DNA of 8,814 bases from an uncultured Chromatiaceae bacterium. Its GTDB lineage: Bacteria; Pseudomonadota; Gammaproteobacteria; Enterobacterales; Alteromonadaceae. The position numbers and the translations under genes were made by a program. Positions 7,375 to 8,814 of this stretch are shown here, piece after piece. The stretch covers positions 1 to 8,814 of the forward strand of contig CAMLNG010000130.1 in NCBI GenBank assembly GCA_946481195.1, in the 5' to 3' direction. Every line of letters begins with the position of its first letter. Within the stretch, counting starts at the first letter, position 1. Under the pieces are notes generated by a model. The model saw only the letters and a list, made by a program, of their open reading frames with translations, was not told the DNA's origin and ran no database searches.

Positions 7375-8428
7375 CAGAGCTTTCCTCTAGAACGGTGGCA
7401 TAGCCTTGCGGATTTTGTTGTTGCCAGCGCCAGGTGTCGCTGACCATATCGGTTAAATTGAGCCTCGCCTGCCAGCCGAGCTGTTGCAGTGCTTTGCCGG
7501 CGTCGGCATAACAGGCACTGACATCGCCGGGGCGACGTGGGGCAAAATGAAGCGGAATAGGGTGGCCCGACACCTGGCGAAAAGCGTCGACCATCTCGAG
7601 CACCGAATAGCCCTGACCGGTACCAAGGTTAAACAGATGCTGACCGGGCTTATTGTGCAGCTGTTCCAGCGCACGGACATGGCCGTCGGCCAAATCCTGC
7701 ACATGGATATAGTCGCGCACACCGGTGCCGTCCGGGGTTGGGTAGTCGTTGCCAAACACGGTCAAAGCCTCGCGCCGGCCGACCGCGACCTGGCTGATAA
7801 AAGGCAATAAGTTATTCGGAATACCTTGTGGATCTTCGCCGAGTTGCCCTGACGGATGCGCGCCGACCGGATTAAAATACCTGAGCGCCACCGCAGAAAA
7901 AGCCGGATTGGCGGCGCTATAATCGGCGAGGATTTGCTCGACCAGCCATTTGCTGCGGCCATACACGCTTTGCGGTAAAGTCGGCGACTGTTCGGTCAGC
8001 GGCAAACTTTGTGGGTCGCCATAGACGGTTGCCGACGAGCTGAACACCAGGCAATTCACCTGATATTGCTGCATCACATTGAGCAGCGTGACAGTGCCGG
8101 CGACATTGTGCTGATAGTATTTCAGCGGCTCGCGCGCCGATTCGCCGACCGCTTTTAAGCCGGCAAAATGCACCACAGCATCAAAGCAGCGCCCTGCTGC
8201 CACCTGTGCAGCAAACACGGCTTCAAGTGCCCCGGCATCACAGATATCCAGCTCGGCAAAACCAAAGCTGCCTGGCATGCCTTGGCTTAAGTTGCTGAGC
8301 CGCTTTAACACTTCCGGTTGGCTGTTGCTGAAGTTGTCCACCAGCATCAGCTGATGGCCGCGTGCCAGCAGTGCCAGAGCGGTATGAGAACCGATGTAAC
8401 CGGCGCCGCCGGTCAGCAGGATATTCAT
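7367..8428 (-). CDS. galE: UDP-glucose 4-epimerase
   Basis: A 353-residue extended short-chain dehydrogenase that interconverts UDP-galactose and UDP-glucose with bound NAD+. The Rossmann motif GGAGYIGSH is at 7-15, FSSSATVYG at 129-137 provides catalytic S132, and YGRSK (156-160) is the YxxxK catalytic pair Y156/K160. It is about 15 residues longer than E. coli GalE (338), partly from extra residues around 45-82 and a longer C-terminus. In the sugar-binding region GDVSACYADAGKA (301-313), C306 aligns with E. coli Y299 and human C307. The small cysteine is linked to acceptance of N-acetylated UDP-sugars, so this enzyme may also act on UDP-GlcNAc/GalNAc. A GGAG 8 nt upstream supports the start. 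It follows the GH2 gene by 13 bp and overlaps galT by 8 bp. Confidence 0.97.
   Translation of the reverse strand: MNILLTGGAGYIGSHTALALLARGHQLMLVDNFSNSQPEVLKRLSNLSQGMPGSFGFAELDICDAGALEAVFAAQVAAGRCFDAVVHFAGLKAVGESAREPLKYYQHNVAGTVTLLNVMQQYQVNCLVFSSSATVYGDPQSLPLTEQSPTLPQSVYGRSKWLVEQILADYSAANPAFSAVALRYFNPVGAHPSGQLGEDPQGIPNNLLPFISQVAVGRREALTVFGNDYPTPDGTGVRDYIHVQDLADGHVRALEQLHNKPGQHLFNLGTGQGYSVLEMVDAFRQVSGHPIPLHFAPRRPGDVSACYADAGKALQQLGWQARLNLTDMVSDTWRWQQQNPQGYATVLEESSDV
7383..7388 (-). promoter_or_regulatory. Ribosome binding site of galT
   Basis: AGAGGA within the 3' end of galE is followed by an 8-nt spacer and the ATG at 7374. This decides the galT start in favour of the first ATG rather than the ATG three codons later, and so sets the 8-bp overlap with galE. 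Confidence 0.7.
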
Positions 8429-8436
8429 CCGTTATG

Positions 8437-8440
8437 CTCC
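8437..8440 (-). promoter_or_regulatory. Ribosome binding site of galE
   Basis: GGAG lies in the 13-bp gap between the GH2 stop and galE, with an 8-nt spacer (CATAACGG) to the ATG at 8428. The short gap, with no room for a promoter, places galE in the same transcript as the GH2 gene. Confidence 0.65.
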
Positions 8441-8441
8441 G

Positions 8442-8814
8442 TTAGAATTGTATTGTTGCTGCCGGCAAGCCGGCGGCTGTGACCGTCAGACGGCCTTTCA
8501 GACCGGCAGCACCGGTTTTCACCAGCACCACGCCGACACCTCGTTCTGTGACCACGGGTTCCGGGTTGACGATATCCAGCTCGTTACTGTGGAAATTGAG
8601 CGTCACACCGCTGGTGCGCAGCGGGTTGCCGTTGCTGTCGACCAGCTGGGCTTTGACAAAAACTTCATCAAAGGCCGCCGGCGCCGGGCCTGTGTCGTCG
8701 ACCAGAATTTGGATGGCAGCGGCCGGGCCTGGGGTGTGGACCTGATGTTCTGCGACCACTTTGCCGTCGATCAGCGCTTTGGCTTCCAACGTGCCCGGTA
8801 CAAAAGCCGGCAGG
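8442..8814 (-). CDS. C-terminal end of a GH2-type beta-galactosidase (5' part outside window)
   Basis: The last 123 residues of a protein that enters from the right edge; the frame is open to the edge, so no start codon lies here. An apparent start near 8789 is a TTG inside the frame and is not a real beginning. The piece begins PAFVPGTLEAKALIDGK and continues with HTPGPAAAIQI, which resembles the end of the DUF4982 domain of GH2 beta-galactosidases. It is followed by an Ig-like C-terminal domain (DEVFVKAQLVDSNGNPL, then VTVTAAGLPAATIQF-like strands). No catalytic residues are in view, so the enzymatic assignment rests on these accessory domains and on the adjoining gal genes. It would release galactose from lactose or similar beta-galactosides. 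Other GH2 activities or another multidomain polysaccharide enzyme remain possible. It is followed after 13 bp by galE. Confidence 0.7.
   Translation of the reverse strand, partial: LPAFVPGTLEAKALIDGKVVAEHQVHTPGPAAAIQILVDDTGPAPAAFDEVFVKAQLVDSNGNPLRTSGVTLNFHSNELDIVNPEPVVTERGVGVVLVKTGAAGLKGRLTVTAAGLPAATIQF

Noticed and set aside
7484..7810. Plus-strand open frame of 108 codons inside galE
   Set aside because: Antisense shadow of the conserved GalE C-terminal half, with no independent evidence of coding.
8442..8789. A separate small gene of 115 codons starting at a TTG at 8789
   Set aside because: The frame stays open to the right edge and the residues upstream (PAFVPGT) continue the GH2-type domain, so this is the tail of a larger gene.

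Overview
This window is almost entirely one minus-strand operon for taking up and catabolising galactose released from a beta-galactoside. In order of transcription (right to left) it holds: the 3' end of a GH2-type beta-galactosidase (8442-8814, cut by the right edge), galE (7367-8428), galT (6295-7374), galK (5138-6298), galM (4131-5141), a sodium/galactose symporter of the vSGLT type (2478-4040), and a large exported glycoside hydrolase of clan GH-A type (1-2478, cut by the left edge). The last gene has no stop codon inside the window. I translated it directly and it is open for all 826 codons.

The genes are packed for coupled translation. galE/galT overlap by 8 bp, galT/galK and galK/galM each by 4 bp (ATGA), and the symporter and hydrolase genes share one base (TGATG). 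The only real spacer is the 90 bp between galM and the symporter, which carries two similar small hairpins. No promoter, terminator, regulator gene, tRNA, rRNA, CRISPR or mobile element is visible. The promoter and any regulator must lie to the right of the window.

Proposed flow (inference from gene content): an exported hydrolase, probably helped by the GH2 enzyme, frees galactose from lactose, galacto-oligosaccharides or galactan. The symporter imports the monosaccharide with Na+. GalM converts beta- to alpha-galactose, GalK phosphorylates it, GalT exchanges it onto UDP-glucose, and GalE regenerates UDP-glucose. This is a complete Leloir pathway. No disaccharide permease or outer-membrane receptor is in view.

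The organism looks like an aquatic gammaproteobacterium. The symporter closely resembles the Vibrio sodium/galactose transporter, GalK and GalE are of the gammaproteobacterial type, and the DNA is moderately GC-rich. An Alteromonadales or Rheinheimera-like source is plausible, but I cannot fix the genus. The most notable points are the unassigned GH-A hydrolase coupled to the symporter, and a cysteine in GalE (C306) at the position that lets the human enzyme also epimerise UDP-GlcNAc/GalNAc.
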